The position numbers and the translations under genes are program-made. The notes under the pieces are model-generated. The model made no database searches, was not told the DNA's origin, and saw only the letters and a list, made by a program, of their open reading frames with translations. DNA of 64,000 nt from Bos javanicus. Its lineage: Eukaryota; Chordata; Mammalia; Artiodactyla; Bovidae. Of this stretch, positions 32,547 through 43,129 are shown one piece after another (the first letter of the stretch is position 1; each line of letters opens with the position of its first letter). The stretch covers positions 22,356,001 through 22,420,000 of the forward strand of contig NC_083876.1 of NCBI RefSeq assembly GCF_032452875.1, given 5' to 3'.

Positions 32547-32823
32547 TGCTGCTGCTGCTGCTACTAAGTCGCTTCAGTCGTGTCTGACTCTGTGCGACCC
32601 CATAGACGGCAGCCCACCAGGCTCCCTCATCCCTGGGATTCTCCAGGCAAGAACACTGGAGTGGGCCGCCATTTCCTTCTCCAGCGCATGAAAGTGAAAA
32701 GTGAAAGTGAAGTCGCTCAGTCATGTCCCGCTCTTGGCGACCCCATGGACTGCAACCAGGCTCCTCCATCCATGGGAGTTTCCGGGCAAGAGTACTGGAG
32801 TGGGGTGCCATTGCCTTCTCCGA
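32547..32823 (-). mobile_element. BOV-A2 SINE, antisense, perfect TSD
   Basis: Opens with (TGC)n, the complement of the CAG tail, and closes 'gccattgccttctccga'. A perfect 10-bp duplication, atcgcaggca, lies at 32537-32546 and 32824-32833. Frames of 187 codons (minus) and 120 codons (plus) run through it; both are SINE-derived. Confidence 0.95.
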
Positions 32824-32833
32824 ATCGCAGGCA

Positions 32834-34083
32834 GAGTGGGCTTTTATCTGCACAATCCCATTATGTGCAGGGTGCTGCACTTTGCCTTCCTGATGACTTA
32901 CATTTGCCAGAAACACTACACTTAGGACGCAGATCATATTAGCAGTTACATTTCCAAAATCTGATGGCAGCCTCAAGCGAAAAAGATCTTACTAACTACC
33001 CTCCAAATACTCATCTGAAAAATGTGTGGGTGTGTCTAAGTGTGTCTGTGTGCACATGTCACTGCGTGTTCATGTACTTAGCCAGGACACTGGAGAAAAC
33101 CAGTTTCTTAACATTCTTTCCTAGGCAGAAGCAGTTTCAAAACCTTTCTGTCTTTTTGAAAGTCAGCTACTGCACAGATAGAAAGCTCATGTACTTAGAG
33201 AAAATGGAATTATAAACAGCCTTAGGACATGACACTTTCTCTTCTACCTTTCAAAAATCAATTTCGGTCTCTAACTTTCCATTTTGGTACAACATTCTAG
33301 GACAAGGAAAGAAAGCATAAGAAAAGTTTTCAATTTCATAAATGTGATAAGGAGTATATCAAAATGCCTTCAACAGTTCTCAGTGTGGGCGCAGGAAGAC
33401 TTTGAACTCACACATGCTCTAGTGCTCTGAAGGGTTCAGTGGGAGAGGATATTATCATGGATTTCAAAAACCAATCATCTCATGAAGGACAAACCTAAAT
33501 ATATTTACTATTAAGAGAATTTACATTTTTTTCAGCATGCAGGTGAAAGTTCATAGAGCCATATTTTAACTGTTATTGTTCAGGAACAATGAGAAACAAC
33601 ATTCTCCCTTGTGCCCAGTTTGGGACCAGCAGGATTTTGAGGAGTTTCAAGATCTTCCTGTTTGAATTTTGCATAGCACTGGTAGAACCCTGATTCTTTG
33701 ATGATCAAAATTTCCTTCTGGATTATGGCTAATATAACCAGATGTTCTCTTTTCCTGGGAGAGTCATGGTTTGTCTCTGGTATCTTGGTATCTCATTTGA
33801 TTTAGTATTAGTCTGGAATGCATTAAAAGCTTTTAATTGGTGCATTATTATTGTTAATAACAATAAACATTGCATTAAAAACTGCATTAAAACAAGCCAA
33901 GCCGGAGTTTAATATTCCTTGATTTGGTATGTCCAGCTTCTGATACCATCTCATCTAACCGCATATAAAACATACATGTAGTGATCATAGTTCACAATTA
34001 CCATGGGGTAAATCTGAAGGATGACCAGTATTTCATCTCTCCTTGGCTGACCTTTTCTCTAGCAGGATGTAATGAATACTCTC
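32834..34083. other. No recognised gene or repeat
   Basis: About 1.25 kb. TG-rich patch at 33025-33075. The 83-codon frame 32964-33215 (GTG-rich) has no recognisable domain. Confidence 0.5.
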
Positions 34084-34335
34084 TGTATCAGCTATCTATT
34101 ACTACATACTACACCACTCCAAATTTTGTGGCTTAAAAGAATAATGACTTTTTTTTTTTTACAATTCTGTGGATTCACAGGATACCTCTTCCGCTAATCT
34201 CATCTGGATTTATCCATGTGGCTGCATTTAGTTGGTGACTGGGCTAGGCAAGAGGGTCCAAACAGCTTCACCCATATGTATGAGGCTTTGATGCTGGCTA
34301 TCAGCTGGCATCCTCTGTACTTCTCCATGTGGCCT
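34084..34335 (+). repeat. Old eutherian repeat (LTR-like), truncated
   Basis: 'gtatcagctatctattacta', 'ttgtggcttaaaagaataat', 'acaattctgtggattcacag' and 'cttctccatgtggcctct' match the pattern of a common old repeat. It is cut at 34335 by the BovB insertion. Family name uncertain. Confidence 0.6.
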
Positions 34336-36391
34336 CTGCATTCAGATGGGTATATCTTTCCTTTTCTCCTTTGCCTTTCACTTCTCTTCTTTTCTCAGCT
34401 ATTTGTAAGGCTTCTTCAGACAACCATTTTGCCTTTTTGCATTTCTTTTTCTTAGGGATGGTCTTGACTCCTGCCTCCTGTACAATGTCACGAACCTCCA
34501 TCTATAGTTCTTCAGGCACTCTGTCTATCAGATCTAATCCCTTGAATCTATTTGTCACTTCCACTGTAAAATTAAAAGGGATTTGATTTAGGTCATACCT
34601 GAATGGTCTAGTGGTTTTCCCTACTTTCTTCAATTTAAGTCTGCATTTGGCAATAAGGAGTTCGTTATCCGAGCCACAGTCAGCTCCCAGTCTTGATTTT
34701 GCTGACTGTATAGAGCTTCTCCATCTCCGACTGCAAAGAATATAATCAATCTGATTTCGGTATTGACCATCTGGTGATGTTCGTGTGTAGAGTTGTCTCC
34801 TGTGTTGTTGGAAGAGGGTGTTCGCTATGACCAGTGTGCTCTTGGCAAAACTCTGTTAGCTTTTGCCCTATTTCATTTTGTACTCCAAGGCCAAATTTGC
34901 CTGTTACTCCAGGTATCTCTTGACTTCCTACTTTTGCATTCGAGTCCCCTATGATGAAAAGTACTTTTTTTTTTTTGGTGTTAGTTCTAGAAGTTCTTAC
35001 AGGTCATCTTCATAGAACCATTCAAATTCAGCTTCTTAGTATTAGTGTTGGAGCATAGATTTGACTTACTGTGATACTGAATCGTTTGCCTTCGAAACGG
35101 ACAGAGATCATTCTGTCATTTTTGAGACTGCACCCAAGTACTGCGTTTCAGACTCTTTTGTTGACTATGATGGCTACTCTACTTCTTCTAAGGGAATCCT
35201 GCCCACAGTAGTAGATATAATGGTCATCTGAATTAAATTCACCCATTCTGGTCCATTTCAGTTCACTGATACCTAAAATGTTGATGCTCACCCTTGCCAT
35301 CTCCTGTTTGACCACTTTCAATTTACCTTGAGTCATGGACCTAACATTCCAGGTTCCTATGCAATATTGTTCTTTAGAGCATCAGACTTTACTTCCATCA
35401 CCAGTCACATCCACAACTGGGCATTGTTTTCACTTTGGCTTCATCTCTTCATTGTTTCTAGAGTTATTTCTCCAGTAGCATATTGGGCACCTACTGACCT
35501 GGAGAGTTCATCTTTCAGAATCCTATCCTTTTGTCTTTTCATACTGTCCATGGGGTTCTCAAGGCAAGAATACTGAAGTGGTTTGGCATTCCCTTCTCCA
35601 TGTTTTGTCAGAACTCTCCACCATGACCCATCCATCTTCGGTGGCCCAACATGGCATGGTTCATAGTTTCATTGAGTTAGACGAGGCTGTGGTCCATGTC
35701 ATCAGTTTGGTTAGTTTTCTGTGATTGTGGTTTTCATTCTGCCTGCCCTCTGATGGAAAAGGATAAGAGGCTTATGGAAGCTTCATGGTGGGAGAGACTG
35801 ATTGGGGCTGGGGACTGGGTTCTGATGGGTGGGGCCATGCTCAGTAAATCTTTAATCCAATTTTCTATTGATGGGTGGACCTGTGTTCCCTGCCTGTCAT
35901 TTAGCTTGAGGCCAAACTGTCAATCCATGCCTCCACCAGAGACTCCTGGACACTCACAGGCAAGTCTGGCTCAGTCTCTTGTGGGGTCACTGCTCCTTTC
36001 TCCTGGGTCCTGGTGCACACAAGATTTTGTTTGTGCCTTCCAAGAGTCTGTTTCTGCAGTCCTGTGGAAGTTCTGTAATCAAATCCTACTGGCTTCCCAG
36101 GTTAAATTCCCTGGGGGTTCTCAGTCCCTTTGCCAGATCCCCAGGTTGGGAAATCTGTTGTGGTTCCTAGAACTTTCAGTTCTAGAAAATTCAGTGTGAG
36201 AATTCCTTTGGTATACTTGTCTGCAGTTTGTGGGTTGTCTGCTTGGCAGCTCTATGGTGAATAATGCTTTGTGACCCAGGTCTGCTGCAGCCAGAGCCCC
36301 TGTCTATGTGGCAGGCTACTGCTGACCCATGCCTCTGCAGAAAACACTTAAACACTCAAAGGCAGGTCTGGCTCAATCTCTGTTGGGGCTA
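34336..36391 (-). mobile_element. BovB LINE, inverted 5' half (5' UTR and endonuclease)
   Basis: Reverse-complement BovB. Read leftwards from 36391, it begins in the 5' UTR ('agccccaacagagattgagc') and passes the start of the endonuclease coding region near 35335. The minus-strand frame 35336-35148 encodes ISELKWTRMGEFNSDDHYIY, part of the apurinic-type endonuclease domain. It stops at 34336 with 'tgcattcagatgggtatatc', just before the RT region. Several frameshifts and stops. It joins the 3' half at 36391/36392. Confidence 0.93.
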
Positions 36392-38212
36392 GAGAGTTCA
36401 AAAGAATAGCAAGGAGAGATAAACAAGAAAGCCCTCCTCAGTAATCAATGCAAAGAAATAGAGGAAAATAATAAAATGGGAAAGACTAGAGATCTCTTCA
36501 AGAAAATTAGATACCAAGGGAACATTTCATGCAAAGTTGGGCACAATAAAGGACAGAAATGGTATGGACCTAAGAGAAGCAGAAGATATTAAGAAGAGGT
36601 GGCAAAAATACACAGAAGAACTATACAAAAAAGATCTTAATGACCCAGATAACCACGATGCTGTGATCATTCACCTAGAGCCAAACATCCTGGAGCATGA
36701 AATCAAGTGGGCCTTAGGAAGCATAACTACAAACAAAGCTAGTGGAGGTGAAGGAATTCCAGCTGAGCTATTTTAAATCCTGAAAGATGATGCTGTTAAT
36801 GTGTTGTACTCAATATGCAAGCAAATTTGGAAAACTCAGCAGTGGCCAAAGGACTGGAAAAGATCAGTTTTCCTTCCAATCCCAAAGAAAGGTAATGCCA
36901 AAGAATATTCAAACTATCATACAATTGTACTCATTTCACAGGCCAGCAAAGTAAAGCTCAAAATCCTTCAAGGATGGCTTCAACAGTACATGAACTGAGA
37001 ACTTCCAGATGTTCAAGCTGGATTTAGAAAAGGCAGAGGAACCAGACATCAAATTTCCAACATCCATTGGATTATAGAAAAAGCAAGGGAATTCCAGAAA
37101 AAAATATCTACTTCTGTTTCATTGACTACACTAAAGCCTTTGACTATATAGATCACAACAAACTGTGGAAAATTCATAAAGAGATGAATTCATAAACTGT
37201 GGAAAATTCATAAAGAGAGACAGTTTATCTGTCTCCTGAGAATACTGTATGCAGGTCAAGAAGCCACTGTTAGAACCAGACATGGAACAATGGACTGATT
37301 CAAAATTGGAAAAGGAGTATGTCAAGGCTATGTATTGTCATTATGCTTATTTAACTTCTATGCAGAGTACATCATGAGAAATGCCAGGGTGGATTACTCA
37401 TAAGCTGGAATCAAGATTGCTGGGAGGAATTTCAACAACCTCAGATATGTAAATGATGCCACTCTAATGGCAGAAAGTGAAGAGAAATTAAAGAGCCTCT
37501 TGATGAGGGTGAAAGAGAAGAGTAAAAAAACTGGCTTAAAACTCAGCATTCAAACAACTAAGATCTTGGCATCTGGTCCCACTGCTTCATGGCAAACAGA
37601 CTGGGAAAAAGTGGAAACAGTGACAGATTTTATTTTCTTGGGCTCAAAAATCACTGTGGACATTAACTGCAGCCATGAAATTAAAAGATGCTTGCTCCTT
37701 GGATGACAAGCTATGAGAAACCTAGATACCGTATTAAAAAGCAGAGACATCAGTTTGCCACAAAGTCCATATAGTCAAAGCTATTGTTTTTCCAGGAGTC
37801 ATGTAGAGATGTGAGAGTTGGACCATGAAGAAGGCTAAGCACTAAACAACTGATGCTTTTAAACTATGGTGCTGGAGAAGACTCTTCAGAGTTCCTTGGA
37901 CTGCAAGGAGATCAAAGCAGTCAATCCTAAAGGAAATCAACCCTGACAATTCATTGAAGGGACTGATGCTGAAGCTCAAATACTTTGGCCACCTGATGTG
38001 AAGAGCTGACTCATTCAAAAAGACCCTGATACAGGGAAAGAGTGAAGGCAGGAGAAGAAGGTGACAGAGGATGAGATTGTTGGATGGCATCACCGACTCA
38101 ATGAGCATGAGTCTGTGCAAACTCTGGGAGGTACTGAAGGACAGGGATGCTTGGTGTGCTGGAGTTCACGGGGTCCCAAAGAGTCGGACACCACTTAGTG
38201 ACTGAACAACAA
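36392..38212 (+). mobile_element. BovB LINE, 3' half (RT to 3' end)
   Basis: Sense BovB that starts exactly where the inverted half stops in element order ('agagttcaaaagaatagcaa') and ends 'gactgaacaacaacaataac'. The RT region is in pieces: 36537-36776 (ends TTNKASGGEGIPAELF), 36801-36998 (WPKDWKRSVFLPIPKKGNAK) and 37467-37706. The catalytic box reads YVND at 37446-37457 instead of YADD, so the enzyme is dead. A 33-base tandem duplication lies at 37161-37217. Confidence 0.94.
36537..36998 (+). pseudogene. BovB ORF2 RT N-terminal remnant
   Basis: Two adjoining open frames (79 and 65 codons) separated by a stop. They carry the region before the RT fingers (LREAEDIKKRWQKYTEELYK) and the PKKGNAKEYSNY segment. 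Together with the pieces downstream they represent one broken RT. Not expected to be translated as a unit. Confidence 0.8.
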
Positions 38213-38496
38213 CAATAACAAAGAAATAACCATTGTTTGTGATTCTATGTTTTGTTTTTGTTTTTTAACTTTCTGGAATAAAAGTTTTCTGTTTTGAAAT
38301 TATGTTTTTGGAACATAGGCATCAATGTAACTCTGTTGAAGAACTGGCAGACTGCCAGTAGGGATCATTAGTATTTATATTTGATTCATATAGCAGTTTC
38401 CAAAGAGCCCACAGTGCTTTAACATATGTTAGATTATTTATCCTCATCATTCCTAGTGAAGTAGATTTTAAAGTTCTTCGTGTCTATTTTATTGAG
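38213..38496. other. Spacer between two BovB copies
   Basis: Plain AT-rich DNA with the 'aataacaaagaaataac' tail region of the first BovB at its left edge. Confidence 0.5.
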
Positions 38497-39130
38497 ACCT
38501 GGTCCCATCACTTCATGGGAAATAGATAGGGAAACAGTGGAAACAGTGTCAGACTTTATTTTTCTGCGCTCCAAAATCAGTGCAGATGGTGACTGCAGCC
38601 ATGAAATTAAAAGACGCTTACTCCTTGGAAGGAAAGTTATGACCAACCTAGATAGCATATTCAAAAGCAGAGACATTACTTTGCCAACAAAGGTTCGTCT
38701 AGTCAAGGCTATGGTTTTTCCTGTGGTCATGTATGGATGTGAGAGTTGGACTGTGAAGAAGGCTGAACGCCGAAGAATTGATGCTTTTGAACTGTGGTGT
38801 TGGAGAAGACTCTTGAGAGTCCCTTGGACTGCAAGGAGATCCAACCAGTCTATTCTGAAGGAGATCAGCCCTGGGATTTCTTTGGAAGGAATGATGCTAA
38901 AGCTGAAACTCCAGTACTTTGGCCACCTAATGCGAACAGTTGACTCATTGGAAAAGACTCTGATGCTGGGAGGGATTGGGGGCAGGAGGAGAAGCAGACG
39001 TCAGAGGATGAGATGGCTGGATGGCATCACTGATTCGATGGATGTGAGTCTGGGTGAACTCCGGGGGTTGGTGATGGACAGGGAGGCCTGGCATGTTGCA
39101 ATTCATGGGGTCGCAAAGAGTCGGACATGA
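38480..39130 (+). pseudogene. Long open C-terminal segment of BovB ORF2
   Basis: 216 codons stay open. Residues from about 8 on are the part of ORF2 downstream of the RT catalytic core: GCESWTVKKAERRRIDAFEL, then LRVPWTARRSNQSILKEISP, ending AIHGVAKSRT. It stops four residues short of the family C-terminus because a CGA codon reads TGA (39128-39130), a typical CpG decay change. The RT and endonuclease domains are absent, so no retrotransposition function is possible. The GTG first codon lies in flanking DNA and there is no promoter evidence. Confidence 0.85.
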
Positions 39131-39162
39131 CTGAGCGACGGAACTGAACTGAACTGAAGTCT
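38497..39162 (+). mobile_element. BovB LINE 3' end, young copy
   Basis: About 670 bases from 'ggtcccatcacttcatggga' to the GACTGAGCGAC terminus plus a (GAACT)n tail. Very low divergence from other young BovB copies in this window; a 5'-truncated recent insertion in direct orientation with the preceding BovB half. Confidence 0.95.
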
Positions 39163-40030
39163 TATGCTTCTTGTACTTCTCCAGAAAAGTATGTCTAGTT
39201 ATTAAAATGCCTTTTACACATTTTGATTAATCATCCTGAGAAAACAATTAATTTCTATGCCAAGATTATCTATGTAGTTTATGCTATAAAATGGCAGATA
39301 TACCTACAACCTTCTCTCAAATATCTCTGACTAATAGCCTACCCCAGTAATATTGCTAAAGAACACATTTTTGACACCTGGGACAGTCTATCCTCTAAGT
39401 GCCTTACTTAATTTTGTTCAAGGTATTCATTAATTACCTGAAGAAATATTTATTAAGGTCTTCCATTATATAAGAATTGGTCTTTGTATTGCAAAATAAA
39501 GCATGAATCTGAAACTGAATTTAATCTAGCAGTGTTTATAATCTCGTGGGAGAGACTCTACTTTGATGTCTATAGTACTGGTTGGAAATGGAAAAGAGAT
39601 GAGAAGGATAGATAAACACCATGGAAGTTTAGATGATCAAGTCCTTATTCCAGCTTCAGACTTTAATCAGAAGTCAAACTCGAAACTTCTTTCCTCCCTA
39701 ACCTATCCCTGCATCTACCTCTGAATCAGGAGAATTTGGGGGCTACACGTGATAGAAGATACGATTGAAAATGTTCTAACAGTAAGAGGATCCCCCAGTT
39801 CATATAACAAGAAGTCCTGGGGTAAGAAGGCTCCATAAACATTAATTCAGTGGCCCAGTAGTATCACCTGCATCTCACTATCTTATCACTGCATCTTTCT
39901 CAGCACATCTTTAGGCACACCCTTCTGATCCTAGATGACAGAAGCAGCTTCAGGCACTGTTTGTTTTCATACCAATGTCTGAAGGCAGGAACAGAGATTC
40001 TATCTCTCTCGTGTTTTTTTTTTAAAGAAC
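39163..40030. other. No recognised gene or repeat
   Basis: About 0.87 kb of plain sequence, no frame of note. Confidence 0.5.
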
Positions 40031-40262
40031 TAATAACTTCCCTGGTGGCTCAGACAGTAAAGCGTCTGCCTACAATGCAGGAGACCCGGGTTGGATCCCT
40101 GGGTCAGGAAGATCCTCTGGAGAAGGAAATGGCAACCCACTGCAGTACTCTTGCCTGGAAAATCCCACGGATGGAGGAGCGTGGTAGGATACAGTCCATG
40201 GGGTTGCAAAGAGTCGGACATGACTGAGCGACTTCTTTTTCACTTTTTACTTTGAACTTTCA
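40031..40262 (+). mobile_element. Bov-tA SINE
   Basis: 'cttccctggtggctcagaca' head, 'gttggatccctgg' B-box region, then BovA ending GAGTCGGACATGACTGAGCG and a 'ctttttcactttttacttt' tail. Near full length. Confidence 0.92.
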
Positions 40263-40379
40263 TGTAAGTTCCCTCCCATTAGGCTTTCTCTCACATCTCA
40301 CTGGTCAGAACTAGGGTGTATACTCTTTCCACACCAATCACTGGGAGTGATTAAAGAATTACTATGATTAGCTTAAAGT

Positions 40380-40680
40380 GAAAACCACTCAGTCATGTCC
40401 AACTCTTTGCGACCCCACGGACTATACAGTTCATGGAAGTCTCCAGGCCAGAATACTAGAGTGAGTAGCCTTTCCCTTCTCCAGGGGATCTTCCCAACCC
40501 AGGGATTGAACCAAGGTGTCCCACATTGCAGGCAGATTCTTTACCAGCTGAGTCACAAGGAAAGACCAAGAATACTGGAGGGCATAGCCTATCCATTCTT
40601 CAGGGGCTCTTCCTGACCCAGGAATTGAACTGGGGTCTTCTGTATTTCAGGCAGATTCTTTACCAACTGAGCTAATCTAG
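40380..40680 (-). mobile_element. Bov-tA SINE, antisense, with duplicated head
   Basis: A full antisense unit (40380-40560) is followed by a second tRNA-head-like segment (40566-40678) that repeats 'caggggatcttcc...gcagattctttacc' with changes. Either a second truncated insertion or a dimer. Confidence 0.85.
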
Positions 40681-40939
40681 ATTCCTTTTCCCTAAGAATA
40701 TTGTTATGCAGCAAAAGGTGAATAACTAAACAATTTTAGGTCTCTCCTAGCCAGAAAGAAGTGGGTGAGGGAAAGTTTGGGGTAGGTCACCAAAAAATGT
40801 CTCTTACACTATCTGTAAACTTGCTCTTTCTCCTAACTTCCCTATTTTGTTTCTTGGTGCCACCAATCTCCCTCTTACTTAACGGATTCAAAACCCTAAA
40901 CTGATTTTTTGATAAGACTCTTTTCTATTGTCCTTGTAT
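40681..40939. other. Short spacer
   Basis: Plain sequence; no recognised feature. Confidence 0.5.
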
Positions 40940-41263
40940 CTTGAGAGTTCCTTGGACAGCAAAGAGTTCCAACCAGTCAATCCTAAAGGAAATCAACCCT
41001 GAATATTCATTGGAAGGACTGATTCTGAAGCTGAAGCTCCAATACTTTGGCCACCTGATGCAAAGAGCCAACTCACTGGAAAAGCCTGGATGCTGGGAAA
41101 GACTGAAGGCAAAAGGAGAAGGGGGCACCAAAGGATGAGATGGTTAGAGAGCGTCACTGACTCAAGAATTTGAGCAAACTCTGGGAGACAGGGGAGGACA
41201 GAGGACCTGGTGTGTTACAGGGTCTAAAAGAATCAGATACGACTCAGTGACTGAACAACAACA
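40940..41263 (+). mobile_element. BovB LINE 3' fragment
   Basis: Starts 'ttgagagttccttggacag' and ends 'cagtgactgaacaacaaca'. Keeps a 65-codon frame (40941-41138) with LKLQYFGHLMQRANSLEK, then diverges. Older than the copy at 38497. Confidence 0.92.
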
Positions 41264-42799
41264 TATCTTATTACCAAGCATCATAAAGATTAATGCCTAT
41301 GTCTTTAAAATATTTGTGTGAAGGTCCAGTTCTGAATTTCAAGTACCTGGAATGCTGTAAAAATCTCTCAACTAGGGAGAAGCAGATGAATACATCATTA
41401 TCCAAACTAGGATGTCTTTGAGATTGAAATACTATGTTATTAATGATTACATATATAAAAAAGTAGGTGTCAACTACAGTCAATCCAACACATATTCATC
41501 CAGTCCCAACTCGATGTTTTTCAGAACCATTTTTTTTTTTAACATTACCCATCTTGGATTAGCATATTGTTTTATATGTACCAGTTTCTCCAGTTCAAGT
41601 TTACCCTGCCACATTATTACTCTTTCTGGAGCCCAGCCATGAGCATGCCTGTGCAGAAACTTTCAACAGCTTCCCTGTACACACGGCATTAAACACAAAC
41701 TGCCTACCGCAGGATTTATGGATTTCCCGTAACATGGTCTCAAATTAAACTTTACTGGCTTGTCTCATTATTTCCCAAACTATAAACAAACTGTCAGCTA
41801 TATACTACCCTTCAACCAAAACAAGGTACCTAGAGTTCAGTTGTGCCCATGCTCTCCCAGCCTCCGTATGCTTGCTAATGTGGCTTCTTCCATCAGTAAT
41901 GCCTTTCCCTTCCATGCCAGCATCCTACTCATCATTTCACACTATAGCAAATGTATCTCCTCTTTAATAAATCAGATGTGATTTTGTGTTCTTCTATTTG
42001 GACATCTCTTATGGTTATGGTTATGGCGATCATGTTTTCTGAACCAAGTGCAGACTTGTGACCTGTCATGGATTCTGACAATGGGATGGACCCCAAACTG
42101 ATTGTATTGGATCTTTTATTACAGTTGAATTTGTTGATTTTCTTACTATATCACAGGCTCTGCAGTGGGAGAAAATGAGTCTTATGTTGGACTGGCACAT
42201 TGTTTTACATGTACCAGCTTCTCCATAAATATGTTTATATAAATTTCCCTATAAATTAACTAGGACCACATAGCTATCTCATCTCTCTAATTGACTTGAA
42301 AATCTATTATAATATGAAAATAATAACAGTTTTATCTGTTGGAGCAATGAGAACTGAGTAGATAAGAGACAGGAGACAAGAGCAGGCCAGACTTTTTCTG
42401 TATCCTTTTATGTTTGAGTTATTTACATGATTTCCCATTAAAAATTAATTTAAAAGCTTAAAATTCTAATTGGCAAATGTGCCTTCTTAATAAAGGGTTT
42501 ACATTTAATTTTTATTCTTAAATACATTTTAGTAAGTAGTCCAGTATTCTTGGGAATTTTGCACGTAGAATTGATCAGAGTTGGCATTATTATCAGCAGA
42601 CATAGTGGAAAAGAGAAACTGATTACTCTATTAAATAGTCAGTTATAGATGATCAAGATAGAAAGATAAACTAGAAAATATACAATCAAAGACTTCAAAT
42701 ATGGAGATTTTCTTGCAAAAGTTCCTAAGGGAACTTAGGATGGAGCCATAATACCCACCACTGAATCATCAGACGGCTGCCAGTCCCAACAGTGCAGCT
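41264..42799. other. Unassigned; two 39-base related segments; possible L2
   Basis: Mostly plain DNA. The segment near 41840-41960 ('cttccatcagtaatgccttt') resembles an antisense L2 3' region. Two related 39-base segments occur at 41554-41592 and 42187-42225. No gene signal. Confidence 0.4.
41554..42225. repeat. Pair of 39-base direct repeats
   Basis: 41554-41592 and 42187-42225 share 'ttggaNtNgcaNattgtttt' and 'atgtaccagNttctcca'. They differ at five positions, all transitions, and lie about 630 bases apart. Nothing similar extends beyond the segments. Confidence 0.7.
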
Positions 42800-43129
42800 T
42801 GAGGAAATTCAGGATGAGAAAACAGGATACTGGCCCCTACAGCTGAGGTGCACATCAAAGAAATTATTTCAGTGAACCCAGACTCTTGCCTCGCATCTTC
42901 CCATTTACAGAAAAACGCTAAATTCCTTGGCTTGAGATATCTGGTTTTCTTTTATGAACAGTAAACTTCTGTTCCAACTGTCTGGCATTGCTGCAAAAAT
43001 TTGCATTCCCTCTTTCCTCTTCGGAACAGTTTTCTCAGTTATCCTGGGCTTAAGTCCTCAGATTTGTCCACCTAATAAAACACAACTCTCATCTTTCAGG
43101 TTGTGCATTTGTTTCCGTTGACGGGGGCA
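42800..43129 (+). mobile_element. ERV1-type LTR (MER41-like), probably solo
   Basis: From 'tgaggaaattcaggatgag' to a terminal CA after 'cgttgacggggg'. AATAAA lies at 43074-43079, followed by 'ttcaggttgtgcatttg', a 3' layout I associate with MER41-like LTRs. A TTCAGTGAA motif at 42868-42876 fits the GAS consensus. No internal retroviral sequence follows on either side. Family assignment is from memory and uncertain. Confidence 0.5.

Noticed and set aside
32413..32976. 187-codon minus-strand open frame
   Set aside because: Its centre is a BOV-A2 read in sense, and the ends are flanking DNA. The translated BovA words recur at many SINEs in the window.
35696..36199. 167-codon plus-strand frame
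   Set aside because: It is antisense to the 5' UTR of the inverted BovB half.
42008..42030. TTATGG units resembling telomere repeats
   Set aside because: Only about three units of a non-canonical hexamer; ordinary slippage is enough.
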